DNA from: OLB6 sp964493635
GTDB lineage: Bacteria > Bacteroidota > Ignavibacteria > Kapaibacteriales > Kapaibacteriaceae
Assembly: GCA_964493635.1 (NCBI GenBank)
Contig: CAZBOW010000003.1
Coordinates: forward strand, 1 to 64,000
DNA length: 64,000 bases
Direction of reading: 5' to 3'
Below the pieces are notes generated by a model, which did no database searches, was not told the origin of the DNA, and saw only the letters and a list, made by a program, of their open reading frames with translations. This document shows, piece by piece, positions 50,584 through 59,010 of this stretch (the first letter of the stretch is position 1; every line of letters begins with the position of its first letter). Both the position numbers and the translations under genes were made by a program.

Positions 50584-51036
50584 TCAGTTGAGACTGCTTG
50601 ACACCAATCGCCAGTACTGTGCCACGATGAGCACGAAGCTTACCAGTAAGCCAAGGATATTTAGGCCGGGCATGATTGCGGCGCCACGACCGGCACCCGT
50701 TGGCTTCAAGATGCCGAACCAATGTAGCCGACTGGCCACGTCCTGTGCCGTAACCTGATTCGGAGCGAGACGCTTCCCATTGGCTTCGGCAATCACAATG
50801 GCCAGCCGGCGGGACTCCCGCAGGTACTCGAGTCCCCACACCGTGAGTAGGATGAAGTAGATTACGGTTTGGCCATTGCGGAGCGTGTGCATTTCCTCGA
50901 CGGTGATGACTCCAAGGAGCTCGGCCCCGTACATGGCCAACCAATACATGCCTGCTGCTGAAAACCACAGGCTGATGATGCGACGGAATCGCTTTTTCTC
51001 GGAGTCGTAGGAGGTGCCAATGCTGGGGTGGAGCAT
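50584..51036 (-). CDS. Hypothetical membrane protein
   Basis: A 150-residue protein with three hydrophobic helices (about 23-43, 55-70 and 122-143) and a basic N-terminus (SEKKRFRRIIS). No known family is recognised. It ends 3 bp before the start of the CDF transporter gene on the same strand, so the two are probably co-transcribed, and it may be an accessory membrane protein. Confidence 0.65.
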   Translation of the reverse strand: MLHPSIGTSYDSEKKRFRRIISLWFSAAGMYWLAMYGAELLGVITVEEMHTLRNGQTVIYFILLTVWGLEYLRESRRLAIVIAEANGKRLAPNQVTAQDVASRLHWFGILKPTGAGRGAAIMPGLNILGLLVSFVLIVAQYWRLVSSSLN

Positions 51037-51056
51037 GGTGAGGCCCGAAGTTGTCT

Positions 51057-51096
51057 GAAAAAAGAAAAGCGCGGAGAGACAGTCTCACCCGCGCTT
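51057..51096 (-). terminator. Rho-independent terminator of rpsP
   Basis: The stem AAGCGCGG (51067-51074) with CCGCGCTT (51089-51096) encloses a nested GAGA-CAG-TCTC hairpin. On the minus strand it is followed by TTTTCTTTTTTC. It lies 22 bp past the rpsP stop. Confidence 0.9.
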
Positions 51097-51118
51097 TATC
51101 AACGATTGTCTTCCGTAG

Positions 51119-51679
51119 TTATTCTGCTGCAGGTTCGGCAGGTGCTTCCTCTGCAGGGGCATCACTGGCTGGCTCAGCGGCAGCTTCAGCGGCGGCCGCG
51201 GCGGCAGCAGCTTCGGCGGCAGCAGCAGCTGCGGCGGCTTTCTCAGCCTCCTCAGCAGCACGACGCTTGGCTTCTTCTTCGGCCTTTGCAGCATCCTCAG
51301 CAGCCTTGATGCGGTCCAAGCCGCGCTGCTTCCGGCGTGCCTTTAGCCGCTCGTAGCGATCGGTAGCGCGTTGTTTGTGCTCAGCCACCGCAGCTTCGAT
51401 CTCTGCTGCGGTCTTGCCTTTGAATTCCATGTGACGGCGGAGTAGAACACCCTCGCGACTGAAGATGTCGCGAACGATGTCCGTGGGTTGGGCACCCACA
51501 TTCAGCCAGTAAACTGCCCGAGCCATGTCTACAACAACATGCTTGGGTGATGTCATGGGGTCGACGTATCCGACCCGTTCGATAGCAGCGCCGTCTCGAC
51601 GAGCGCGTCCGTCGATCGCCACGATATCATAGAACGGATGTTGTTTCCGTCCGCGGCGACGCAAGCGGAGTTTGACCAT
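51119..51679 (-). CDS. rpsP: 30S ribosomal protein S16 with long Ala/Glu-rich C-terminal extension
   Basis: Residues 1-85 are canonical S16 (VKLRLRRRGRKQHPFYDIVAIDGRARRDGAAIERVGYVDP). The remaining about 100 residues form an extension: a Lys/Arg/Glu helix, a long Ala-rich run with scattered Glu, then a Pro/Glu/Ala tail. S16 is normally 80-100 residues, so the 186-residue length is unusual, though such tails occur in Bacteroidota/Chlorobi relatives. It lies downstream of ffh with 65 bp between, the common ffh-rpsP order, and has its own terminator. Confidence 0.95.
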   Translation of the reverse strand: MVKLRLRRRGRKQHPFYDIVAIDGRARRDGAAIERVGYVDPMTSPKHVVVDMARAVYWLNVGAQPTDIVRDIFSREGVLLRRHMEFKGKTAAEIEAAVAEHKQRATDRYERLKARRKQRGLDRIKAAEDAAKAEEEAKRRAAEEAEKAAAAAAAAEAAAAAAAAEAAAEPASDAPAEEAPAEPAAE

Positions 51680-51744
51680 TGCGTTGGTCCTTTGCGGGAG
51701 TGATGAAAAAAGTCGTGAAAAACGAAGAGCTACAAAGATCGGGA

Positions 51745-53106
51745 TTATTTCCGTCCACGTCCAAATGGATTTAGCGACGGCATCCCACCAGGCATTCCAC
51801 CGGGGAGCCCCCTACCACCGCCACGCTGCGACAGCTGCTTCATCATTTTCTGCATGTCTTCAAACTGCTTGATCAGACGGTTCACGTCCTGTGTCGACGT
51901 GCCACTGCCCAAGGCAATCCGTCGGCGGCGGGATCCGTTCAGAAGGCGCGGATTCGAACGCTCCTCCGACGTCATCGACAAGATAATGGCCTCGACACGG
52001 GAAAAGGCCCGGTCGTCGATGTCGACTCCGCGGAGTGCCTTATCCATGCCGGGAATCATCCCCAGTAAGTCCTTCAGGGAGCCCATCTTCTTGATCATGC
52101 GCATCTGCGAAAGAAAGTCCTCGAAGGTAAACTGGTTCTTCTTGATCTTTTCTTCCAGTCGGGCGGCTTCCTTTTCATCGATCTGGGCCTGAGCCTTTTC
52201 GACCAGGGAGATGATGTCGCCCATGCCGAGAATCCGTGAGGCAATACGCTCCGGATAGAACGGCTCGAGAGCATCAACCTTTTCGCCGATACCAACAAAC
52301 TTGATCGGCTTGCCCAGGACGTGACGGATCGAAAGTGCCGCACCGCCGCGGGTGTCGCCGTCCAGTTTGGTCAGGACAACACCGGTAAGCTCTAGGCGAT
52401 CGTTGAAGGCCGAGGCCGTCGTGACCGCATCTTGACCGGTCATGGCATCGCATACGAACAGGATTTCCGTGGGGTTCAGAAGCTCCTTCAGATCGGCAAC
52501 TTCCTGCATCATCTCTTCGTCGACCGTAAGCCGGCCGGCCGTATCGACGATCACGGTGTCGCGCCCGTACTTGCGCGCATACTCCATGGCCTCGGCGGCG
52601 ATCTCGCGGGGAAGCGCGCCTTCCTTGCTGAAGACCTGCGTCTTGATCGACTGACCAAGGGTAATGAGCTGGTCGACGGCTGCAGGCCGGTAGATATCGC
52701 ACGCTACGAGCAGGGGCTGCTTGCCCTTTTTCTTCAGCTGATAGGCAAGTTTTGCGCAGAAGGTGGTCTTACCCGAACCCTGTAGGCCCGCAACCATAAT
52801 GATGGTAGGGGGCTTGGGTGCTGCAAGAAGGTCGGCCTTCTTCGAGCCCATGAGTTCCACCAGCTCATCGTGGATGAGCTTGATCATCATCTGGCCCGGC
52901 AGGACGTTCCCCTTGACTTCCAAGCCAAGCGACTTTTCTTTGACCGTCTCGATGAAGGACTTCGTGACGGCAAAGTTCACGTCGGCGTCGAGGAGTGCCG
53001 TACGCACCTCGGCGAGTGCCTCGGCTACGTTCTCCTCGGTGAGCTTATTCTGACCGCGAATGCGCTTGAGCGCATCCTCGAGTTTTTCTTGCAGGGATTC
53101 AAACAT
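51745..53106 (-). CDS. ffh: Signal recognition particle protein (SRP54)
   Basis: A 453-residue GTPase that targets nascent membrane proteins to FtsY/SecYEG. The NG domain has P-loop GLQGSGKTTFCAKLA, DTAGRLTVDEEM and TKLDGDTRGGAALS. The M domain has the SRP-RNA-binding SMTSEERSNPRLLNGSRRRRIALGSG and a Met/Gly-rich tail. Full length. Its RNA partner is at 15995. Two exact decamers lie in the gene (51806 and 52805), the only gene with two. A 12-bp tandem repeat lies upstream. Confidence 0.97.
   Translation of the reverse strand: MFESLQEKLEDALKRIRGQNKLTEENVAEALAEVRTALLDADVNFAVTKSFIETVKEKSLGLEVKGNVLPGQMMIKLIHDELVELMGSKKADLLAAPKPPTIIMVAGLQGSGKTTFCAKLAYQLKKKGKQPLLVACDIYRPAAVDQLITLGQSIKTQVFSKEGALPREIAAEAMEYARKYGRDTVIVDTAGRLTVDEEMMQEVADLKELLNPTEILFVCDAMTGQDAVTTASAFNDRLELTGVVLTKLDGDTRGGAALSIRHVLGKPIKFVGIGEKVDALEPFYPERIASRILGMGDIISLVEKAQAQIDEKEAARLEEKIKKNQFTFEDFLSQMRMIKKMGSLKDLLGMIPGMDKALRGVDIDDRAFSRVEAIILSMTSEERSNPRLLNGSRRRRIALGSGTSTQDVNRLIKQFEDMQKMMKQLSQRGGGRGLPGGMPGGMPSLNPFGRGRK
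51806..51815 (-). repeat. Decamer GTAGGGGGCT, copy 6
   Basis: Exact copy near the 3' end of ffh, sense direction, coding Gly-Arg-Gly-Leu in a different frame from copies 1 and 2. Confidence 0.6.
52805..52814 (+). repeat. Decamer GTAGGGGGCT, copy 7
   Basis: Exact copy in the ffh G domain, antisense to the gene, just before the P-loop region. Confidence 0.6.
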
Positions 53107-53164
53107 GGATTCTACGAACAGTGGCCGTCAACGGTTGTGAGAGCCACGAAGTTACGAAGAGCAG

Positions 53165-53200
53165 CGAAGAGAGCGACGAAGAGAGCTACGAAGAGAGCTA
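53165..53200. repeat. 12-bp tandem repeat upstream of ffh, 3 copies
   Basis: cgaagagagc(g/t)a is repeated at 53165, 53177 and 53189, with shorter cgaag-containing remnants at 53146-53164. The array fills the space between the starts of ffh and the stop of the DUF4397 gene, that is the ffh leader or promoter region. Confidence 0.9.
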
Positions 53201-53212
53201 CGATCACTCGCC

Positions 53213-54967
53213 TTAGCGGACGATGCGCAACGTCCGCACTCCTGCCAAAGAACCATCGGCATTCAGCAGTCGCACGACGTACAGGCCCGTAGCAAGGTGA
53301 GCCGTGGACATCGTCAGGCCATCGCTGATGGGCGTAACCTGAACATTTCCATGCAGATCGGTAATCACAATCGAGGACGCCGAGGCGTCGGCGCAATGCA
53401 GTGTGACCACGTCGGATGCCGGATTCGGTGCAAGCGTCAACGTGCCAGTTGGTGTGGCTGTCGGTTCCTCGCTCACGGATACCACCGGTGGCAGAACGGA
53501 GGGAAGAACGGTTCCGCGGCCATTGACGTCGATCAGCACCAGGGCGAGAGGATCGCCGTTGTTGTTTTCGGAGGGCTGTACAAAGCCACTGGCCATGAGA
53601 ACTGCCGCGCGTTTGGAGCCGGAAAGATTGGCAACGAAGCCTACTACCGGCGAGCCACCAACGCTATCGTACACCCACAGCGTATCAGCAACAGGATCCA
53701 CGGCTAGGTAGCTCAAGGAAATGTCGCCGTACAGTTCGCCGGTGGCGTACGTCACGCCAGCAGCCGACTGCACAACCAGTGCGCCGGCATCGGTTACACC
53801 ATGCGCTACGCGAATCGAGGTCTTGCCGTCCGTCGTCGACTCTACAAGGGCATCCTCGGCGACCGTCAGCTTGAAGGCGATGTCCCGCTCCTGAGGATTG
53901 GCGGCAAACGTTTCCGGAGTAGCCACGCCCTGAGCAAACACTTGATAGGTCTTACCCGTACGCAGAGCCGGTAGCGTTACGGTAAAGAGCGTATCGGCGT
54001 ACTTCGACGAGGTCGCCGGTGCAATACCAACGGTAAGGGGCTCACCAGCAGGTACATCCACGAATCCGGTTCCCGTGCGGAAGGTAAAGTTGTCGATGGC
54101 TTTCTGGCCATTGAGCCACACGTCGACAATCTTTGCTGATGGGTCGGCAGCGTTGTGGATCAACTGGACGGATGCTGTTTGGGATCCCTGGACCAGCTCG
54201 TTGCGGATCACGTTACCATCTTCGAGCACAGCCAGCAGGACGAGAGGTTCACCCGAAGCATTGTCCTGCGGGGTCTTGAAGCCCGAGAGGACAAATACGA
54301 CCACGTCGCTGGAGTATCCCTGAAGGTTCACGTCGAACGCACCGAATACATCGGCCGGTTTGCCCGGAGCCGTCAGAATGAATCGGCTGATGGTACGATC
54401 AACGGCCGTAATCGTATCGGTGTAGTTGGGATAGGCAAGGCCAGCAACGATGGGCACATTCGGAGCTCCCAGAAGGTCGAACCGGTTTTGGTCGGTTGCA
54501 CCGGCGACAAACATGGTTCCAATCTTCGTGGGATCACCTCCGAAAAAGGGAGTCTCAAACACCGTGAGCGTGTAGCCAATATCGGCACCTTCCGGGTTCG
54601 GTGCGTATCCATCCGGGCTGCTAACGCCCGAGACAACAATCATGTACGTTGCATCGATTGCTGGGGTAAATGTCAGCTGTGCAACCTTGTCGGCTTCGCT
54701 GGAGCTTGAGCCGGGCGCCACCGTAATCGTGGTTTCAAGGTCGCCAAAAATGAACACCGACGGTAGGTTGTCGGCCGACTGATACCGGATATCCTCGCCC
54801 TTCTGCGTTCCGCCCCCCTGCGCAATGTAGATATCCGCCGTTTGAAGGGCAGGGTCTGGCGAGTTGTTCAGGAAGGTCACTCCCACCAATTGTGCGTGAA
54901 GGGCTGTGGTGCCCAGGGTGAGCAGCACAGCAACAGAAACGGCGAACAGGCGGATGTGGTTTGTCAT
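53213..54967 (-). CDS. DUF4397-domain secreted protein with T9SS sorting domain
   Basis: A 584-residue secreted protein. The signal peptide MTNHIRLFAVSVAVLLTLGTTALHAQ is followed by repeated DUF4397-like domains, clearest at about 245-370 (VQLIHNAADPSAKIVDVWLNGQKAIDNFTFRTGTGFVDVPAGEPLTVGIAP), with related units before and after. The last about 80 residues (LTLAPNPASDVVTLHCAD ... STAHLATGLYVVRLLNADGSLAGVRTLRIVR) form a type A T9SS C-terminal sorting domain. Cell-surface or extracellular location is likely; function is unknown. The start at 54967 is the ATG opening the signal peptide. Confidence 0.85.
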   Translation of the reverse strand: MTNHIRLFAVSVAVLLTLGTTALHAQLVGVTFLNNSPDPALQTADIYIAQGGGTQKGEDIRYQSADNLPSVFIFGDLETTITVAPGSSSSEADKVAQLTFTPAIDATYMIVVSGVSSPDGYAPNPEGADIGYTLTVFETPFFGGDPTKIGTMFVAGATDQNRFDLLGAPNVPIVAGLAYPNYTDTITAVDRTISRFILTAPGKPADVFGAFDVNLQGYSSDVVVFVLSGFKTPQDNASGEPLVLLAVLEDGNVIRNELVQGSQTASVQLIHNAADPSAKIVDVWLNGQKAIDNFTFRTGTGFVDVPAGEPLTVGIAPATSSKYADTLFTVTLPALRTGKTYQVFAQGVATPETFAANPQERDIAFKLTVAEDALVESTTDGKTSIRVAHGVTDAGALVVQSAAGVTYATGELYGDISLSYLAVDPVADTLWVYDSVGGSPVVGFVANLSGSKRAAVLMASGFVQPSENNNGDPLALVLIDVNGRGTVLPSVLPPVVSVSEEPTATPTGTLTLAPNPASDVVTLHCADASASSIVITDLHGNVQVTPISDGLTMSTAHLATGLYVVRLLNADGSLAGVRTLRIVR

Positions 54968-55036
54968 GACAACAGCAGGGAGATGATACAAACATTTACC
55001 AGTGAACCCCTAAGATCCACTTTCTCGCGGAAAGTT

Positions 55037-57612
55037 TCAACCACCCAACAATCGGTAGCGGTGCAGATCAAATGAAGAAACCCAGGCTGCGTGGCGTGGT
55101 AGGATGCGAATAGCCATACCCAATCGGCCGGTGAGGGACGTATCGGCGACGCCGCGGTACACCCAACGATGGTCGTCGGTACGGTCGGGTTGCAGTTCAT
55201 GGCACTCCGGTGCAAGGATGGTGCCCCCTGGTCCGATGCGGCCGATCAGGGCCTGCACGTGGACGTCCGCCGGCGTGAACTTGCCGAGTTGAACGGTAGC
55301 CGTCACGTGCAACGGTACGCCGTGTTCCAGCGACGCATCATCAATCAACACCTGATCCCACGCTCCTTCTAAAAGGCGCTGAAAACGCCTTCCGGCACGC
55401 GCCAGTTCAGCGTGATCGCGACGGAACTCGTCGTAGCGCCGTACGGCCGGTGCATACGATCCCTGGTGGTACTCCTCAACCATGCGCAAGGCCGAAAACA
55501 GAGTGCCGAGCGTTGTGATGCTGTTGACCATCATCGTTCGCCATTCATCCGGCGCATCGTAGTAGAGAGGAATCATGCGGTGCTGCAGTACATCGTAGAG
55601 CGAGGCAGCATCGAAGGCATTACGGGCTTCGGGATCAACGACGTCATCAGTGCCGTGGGATCGTCCAAGTGCAAAGCCAAGGTGGGGCTGGTAGGCTTCG
55701 GCCCACCATCCATCCAGAATAGAACAATGAAGGACACCATTCATGGCGGCCTTCATCCCGCTGGTTCCACTGGCTTCGTGGGGTCGCTCCGGCGTATTGA
55801 GCCATACGTCGCATCCCCGCACAAGCAGGCGAGCAAGATCCATGTCGTAGTCCTCGACGAACACGATATGGGCGTGCAGGCCGTGCTCCCGAATGCTTTG
55901 GTACACTGTTTGGATCAGTTCCTTTCCGGCGGTGTCCTTAGGATGAGCCTTACCGGCAAGGATACACTGAACCGGTCGTGCGGGGTCCTGCACGATGGCG
56001 GCCAACCGCTTGATGTCGTGCAAGAGGAGGTCGGCTCGCTTATAGGTTGCAAACCGGCGCGCAAATCCGATCGTCAGGACGTCGGCACGCAGGCGCACGT
56101 TGGTCCGACGGTACACGTCGGCAAGGAGTCGTTCCTTCCGCTGCTGGTGGGCATTCCACAAGCGTTGATGATCGATATCACTGCCGAGGATGTCCACCAA
56201 CTCCGGCGCGATCCACGTTGCTGGGTGGACGCCATTGGTAACCGAAGTGATCGGAATTTCCTCTTCGGCAGCCTGTGGCCACACCGATGCCCACATGTGC
56301 CGTGCAACGGCGCCGTGCAGCTGAGATACTCCATTCCGTTGGGAGCTACCACGTAAGCCGAGAACCGTCATCGAAAAGCCCTCACCGTGGAGGCCATCAC
56401 GAGAACTGTCACGAGAACCTAGGCTGGCGCACTGTTCCCACGTACGACCAATGCTCGTCGCATAGGGCTNNNNNNNNNNNNNNNNNNNNNNNNNNNNNNN
56501 NNNNNNNNNNNNNNNNNNNNNNNNNNNNNNNNNNNNNNNNNNNNNNNNNNNNNNNNNNNNNNNNNNNNNGAACCTAGGCTGGCGCACTGTTCCCACGTAC
56601 GACCAATGCTCGTCGCATAGGGCTCAAACAGTGCCCGAAGGGTTTCGTGTTCGAAGACTTCATTACCTGCCGGAACCGGCGTATGGGTGGTGAATACGGT
56701 TGTGGCCTGCGTCATCAGCCAGGCCTCCTCGAATTCGAGATGAGCATCCAGCTGAAGTTGATGCGTTCGTTCAAAGAGGGAAAATGCAGCATGGCCCTCG
56801 TTAATGTGCAGGGCATGTGGCTCGATGCCCAGTGCCCGCAAGGCACGCATGCCGCCAATTCCCAAGAGCATTTCTTGTTCGATGCGGTGGACCACGTCGC
56901 CACCGTACAGGCGGTCGGTGATCGTCCGGTATCCTGTGGCGTTGTTCTGTGAGATGTTGCTGTCCAAGAGGTAGAGCGGAACACGCCCTACCTGCAACCG
57001 CCAGATCTGGGCCCAGCAGCGTCCTTTCGGCAACTCGACCCACACATGCAGCGGTGCACCATCGGCGTCGGTCATGAGCGTCAGCGGAAGGGTAGCAGGG
57101 TCGACGTTACGATACACCTCCTGCTGCCAGCCAGTACCCCCCAGATGCTGATGGAAGTATCCCTCATGGTAGAACAACCCCACGCCGACAAGCGGCAGGC
57201 CCAGGTCGCTGGCACTCTTCAGGTGATCGCCGGCTAACACGCCAAGTCCACCGGAATACGAGGAGAAGCTCTCGTGAATCCCAAACTCCGCACAGAAGTA
57301 GGCCACAAAGCCACTGGACTCGGAACGTGCCGATCCACGCATGTAGGCGTCGAGCTTACCCGCCACTGCCCGGACACGGCCAACGTACTCCGCATTACTG
57401 GCCAGCTGTTGCAGGCGCTGTTGCGACACCGTAGCGAGCATCACCATTGGATTACGTTGGCACGACTCCCAGCGTTCAGGGTCGATTTCGCTGAAGAGGC
57501 GTATCGCTTCGGGATGCCAGCACCACCAGTAATTCAGCGAGAGATGATGCAGCTCTTGGAGCTGCTCCGGCACATGTGGAGGCAGGACAAAGGAGGTATG
57601 GGGCTTGATCAT
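55037..57612 (-). CDS. glgP: Alpha-glucan phosphorylase (contains artificial gap)
   Basis: About 806 residues of a GT35 phosphorylase that releases glucose 1-phosphate from glycogen or maltodextrin. N-terminal features are LHHLSLNYWWCWHPEAIRLFSEIDPERWE and VAYFCAEFGIHESFSSYSGGLGVLAGDHLKSASDLGLPLVGVGLFYHEGYF. The C-terminal half has FARRFATYKRADLLLHD and the PLP-lysine region ASGTSGMKAAMNG. This is the shorter, archaeal/Thermus-like form. The 100 Ns at 56470 are flanked by identical 55-bp copies; removing 155 bp gives 807 codons in one frame, so the gene is intact. ATG 57612 is chosen over TTG 57621. Confidence 0.93.
56398..56421. repeat. 12-bp tandem repeat in glgP, 2 copies
   Basis: CACGAGAACTGT (56398) and CACGAGAACCTA (56410) differ at three positions. 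They abut the 55-bp overlap of the gap at 56470 and code for Ser-Arg-Asp repeats. Confidence 0.65.
56470..56569. other. 100-N scaffold gap with identical 55-bp flanks
   Basis: 56415-56469 equals 56570-56624. The contig ends overlap, so the gap is probably not real. Confidence 0.93.
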
Positions 57613-57669
57613 GGGTGGCAAAGTTAGGGAGGCAGACGTAAGGGAGGCTACCTGCTATCTTCGAGCACC

Positions 57670-58747
57670 ATGCACATCACAGAATCAGATACGCCGGGCG
57701 TACCGGGAGTGGTCCCACCCGACGAGGCTATCCGTCTGCTGGCAACCGGTGACGTTGTTGCCCTTCCCACCGAAACGGTCTATGGCCTTGCGGCGCGGGC
57801 ACTCGACCCCCAGGCCGTGCACCGCATCTTTCGGGTTAAGGGCCGGCCAGCGGATAATCCGGTGATTGTCCACGTGCGCTCCATCGAGGATGCGCGGGCG
57901 CTGGCCGTTGTAACGCCGTTGGCGGAGCGGCTGGCGGCGGCATTCTGGCCAGGCCCGCTGACGCTTGTGCTCCAAGCGCGGGACATCGTTCCGGACGTGG
58001 TGACGGCAGGGAGAGACACCGTGGCCGTGAGGGCACCCAGCCACCCGGTGTTTCAAGCCATCCTTGAGCGCCTCGGGGAGCCCCTTGCCGCCCCGAGTGC
58101 CAATCCCTCTGGACGACCGAGTCCCACCTGTGCTGATCATGTTCTGGCCGATTACCATGGAACCGTGCCGGTTGTCGACGGCGGGGCATCGGATGTGGGG
58201 GTGGAATCCACCGTCGTGCAGCCCATGGAGGACCGTGTCGTTCTGCTGCGCCCCGGAAGTATCTCTCGCAAGGACATCGCGATAGCTGTAGGCGTACCAG
58301 TGGTAGATCCCTCTGTAGGGCAGCTCGGAGCTTCGCCGGGAACACGGTACCGACACTACGCACCCCGTGCACGGGTGCGGCTCTTTGAGACAGAGTCCCA
58401 GCTCCGAGATCGGCTCCGAGATCNNNNNNNNNNNNNNNNNNNNNNNNNNNNNNNNNNNNNNNNNNNNNNNNNNNNNNNNNNNNNNNNNNNNNNNNNNNNN
58501 NNNNNNNNNNNNNNNNNNNNNNNTCCGAGATACGTCCGTGACCGTACTATCCCGCCTGCCCATCGAGGGCCTTCCTGCTACACAGATCATGAGTCGCGCA
58601 ACACTGTACGACCAGCTTCGTCGGGCCGACCACTTGGGCGTGGATGAAATTCTTGTACATTGTGATGCCGTCGTCCGCGCCGATGAGGCGTGGATGGATC
58701 GTCTGGTACGAGCTGCCAGTCCCACGGAAACACCACCGGAGCCATGA
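57670..58747 (+). CDS. Threonylcarbamoyl-AMP synthase (Sua5 type), with gap in tandem repeat
   Basis: The N-terminal YrdC/Sua5 domain has VVALPTETVYGLAARALDPQAVHRIFRVKGRPADNPVIVH, AAPSANPSGRPSPT and VESTVV. It makes the threonylcarbamoyl-adenylate used for tRNA t6A37. The linker motif SPGTRYRHYAPRARVRLF marks the Sua5 form. The C-terminal Sua5 domain continues after the gap (LPIEGLPATQIMSRATLYDQLRRADHLGVDEILVHC). The 100 Ns lie in a 12-bp repeat coding Leu-Arg-Asp-Arg, and the downstream frame fits a missing length divisible by three. The stop overlaps the ptsH start. Confidence 0.88.
58402..58531 (+). repeat. 12-bp tandem repeat spanning the Sua5 gap
   Basis: CTCCGAGATCGG is complete at 58402-58413, begins again at 58414 and runs into the Ns. 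A partial unit (tccgagat) resumes right after them at 58524. The true copy number is unknown and at least three. Confidence 0.75.
58424..58523. other. 100-N scaffold gap inside a 12-bp repeat
   Basis: Unlike the other gaps, the flanks do not share an exact overlap up to the break; the gap falls within the repeated CTCCGAGATCGG array, so the length is unresolved. Confidence 0.85.
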
Positions 58748-59010
58748 TCGAACAAACTGTACGGGTCGTCAATCGTGCTGGCCTACACACGCGCCCTGCC
58801 GCGATGGTCGTAAAGCTGGCTTCTAGCTTTGTGAGTGACATCTACCTCGTACGGGATGGGTTCCAGATCAATGCCAAGAGCATCATCGGAGTGATGACAC
58901 TGGCTGCCGAGCAGGGAAGCACCCTGGGCCTGCTTGTAGAAGGTCCGGATGAGGTGCAGGCAAGTGCCGCCATCGTAGAGTTGTTCGCAGGTGGATTTGA
59001 TGAGTCCTGA
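58744..59010 (+). CDS. ptsH: HPr phosphocarrier protein
   Basis: An 88-residue HPr with phosphorylatable His15 in NRAGLHTRPAA and the regulatory Ser46 in NAKSIIGVM. It receives phosphate from enzyme I. Conservation of Ser46 means control by an HPr kinase is possible. ATG 58744 overlaps the Sua5 stop (ATGA) and the gene overlaps ptsI by 11 bp, so Sua5-ptsH-ptsI form a tightly coupled operon. No EIIA/B/C transport component is in the window. Confidence 0.96.
   Translation: MIEQTVRVVNRAGLHTRPAAMVVKLASSFVSDIYLVRDGFQINAKSIIGVMTLAAEQGSTLGLLVEGPDEVQASAAIVELFAGGFDES

Noticed and set aside
55037..57612. glgP as two separate or frameshifted genes
   Set aside because: The apparent break is the duplicated 55 bp plus 100 Ns. 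Collapsing them gives one normal-length phosphorylase.
57685..58755. A 356-residue minus-strand frame opposite Sua5
   Set aside because: It runs through the Ns and mirrors the Sua5 reading frame. It has no conserved features.
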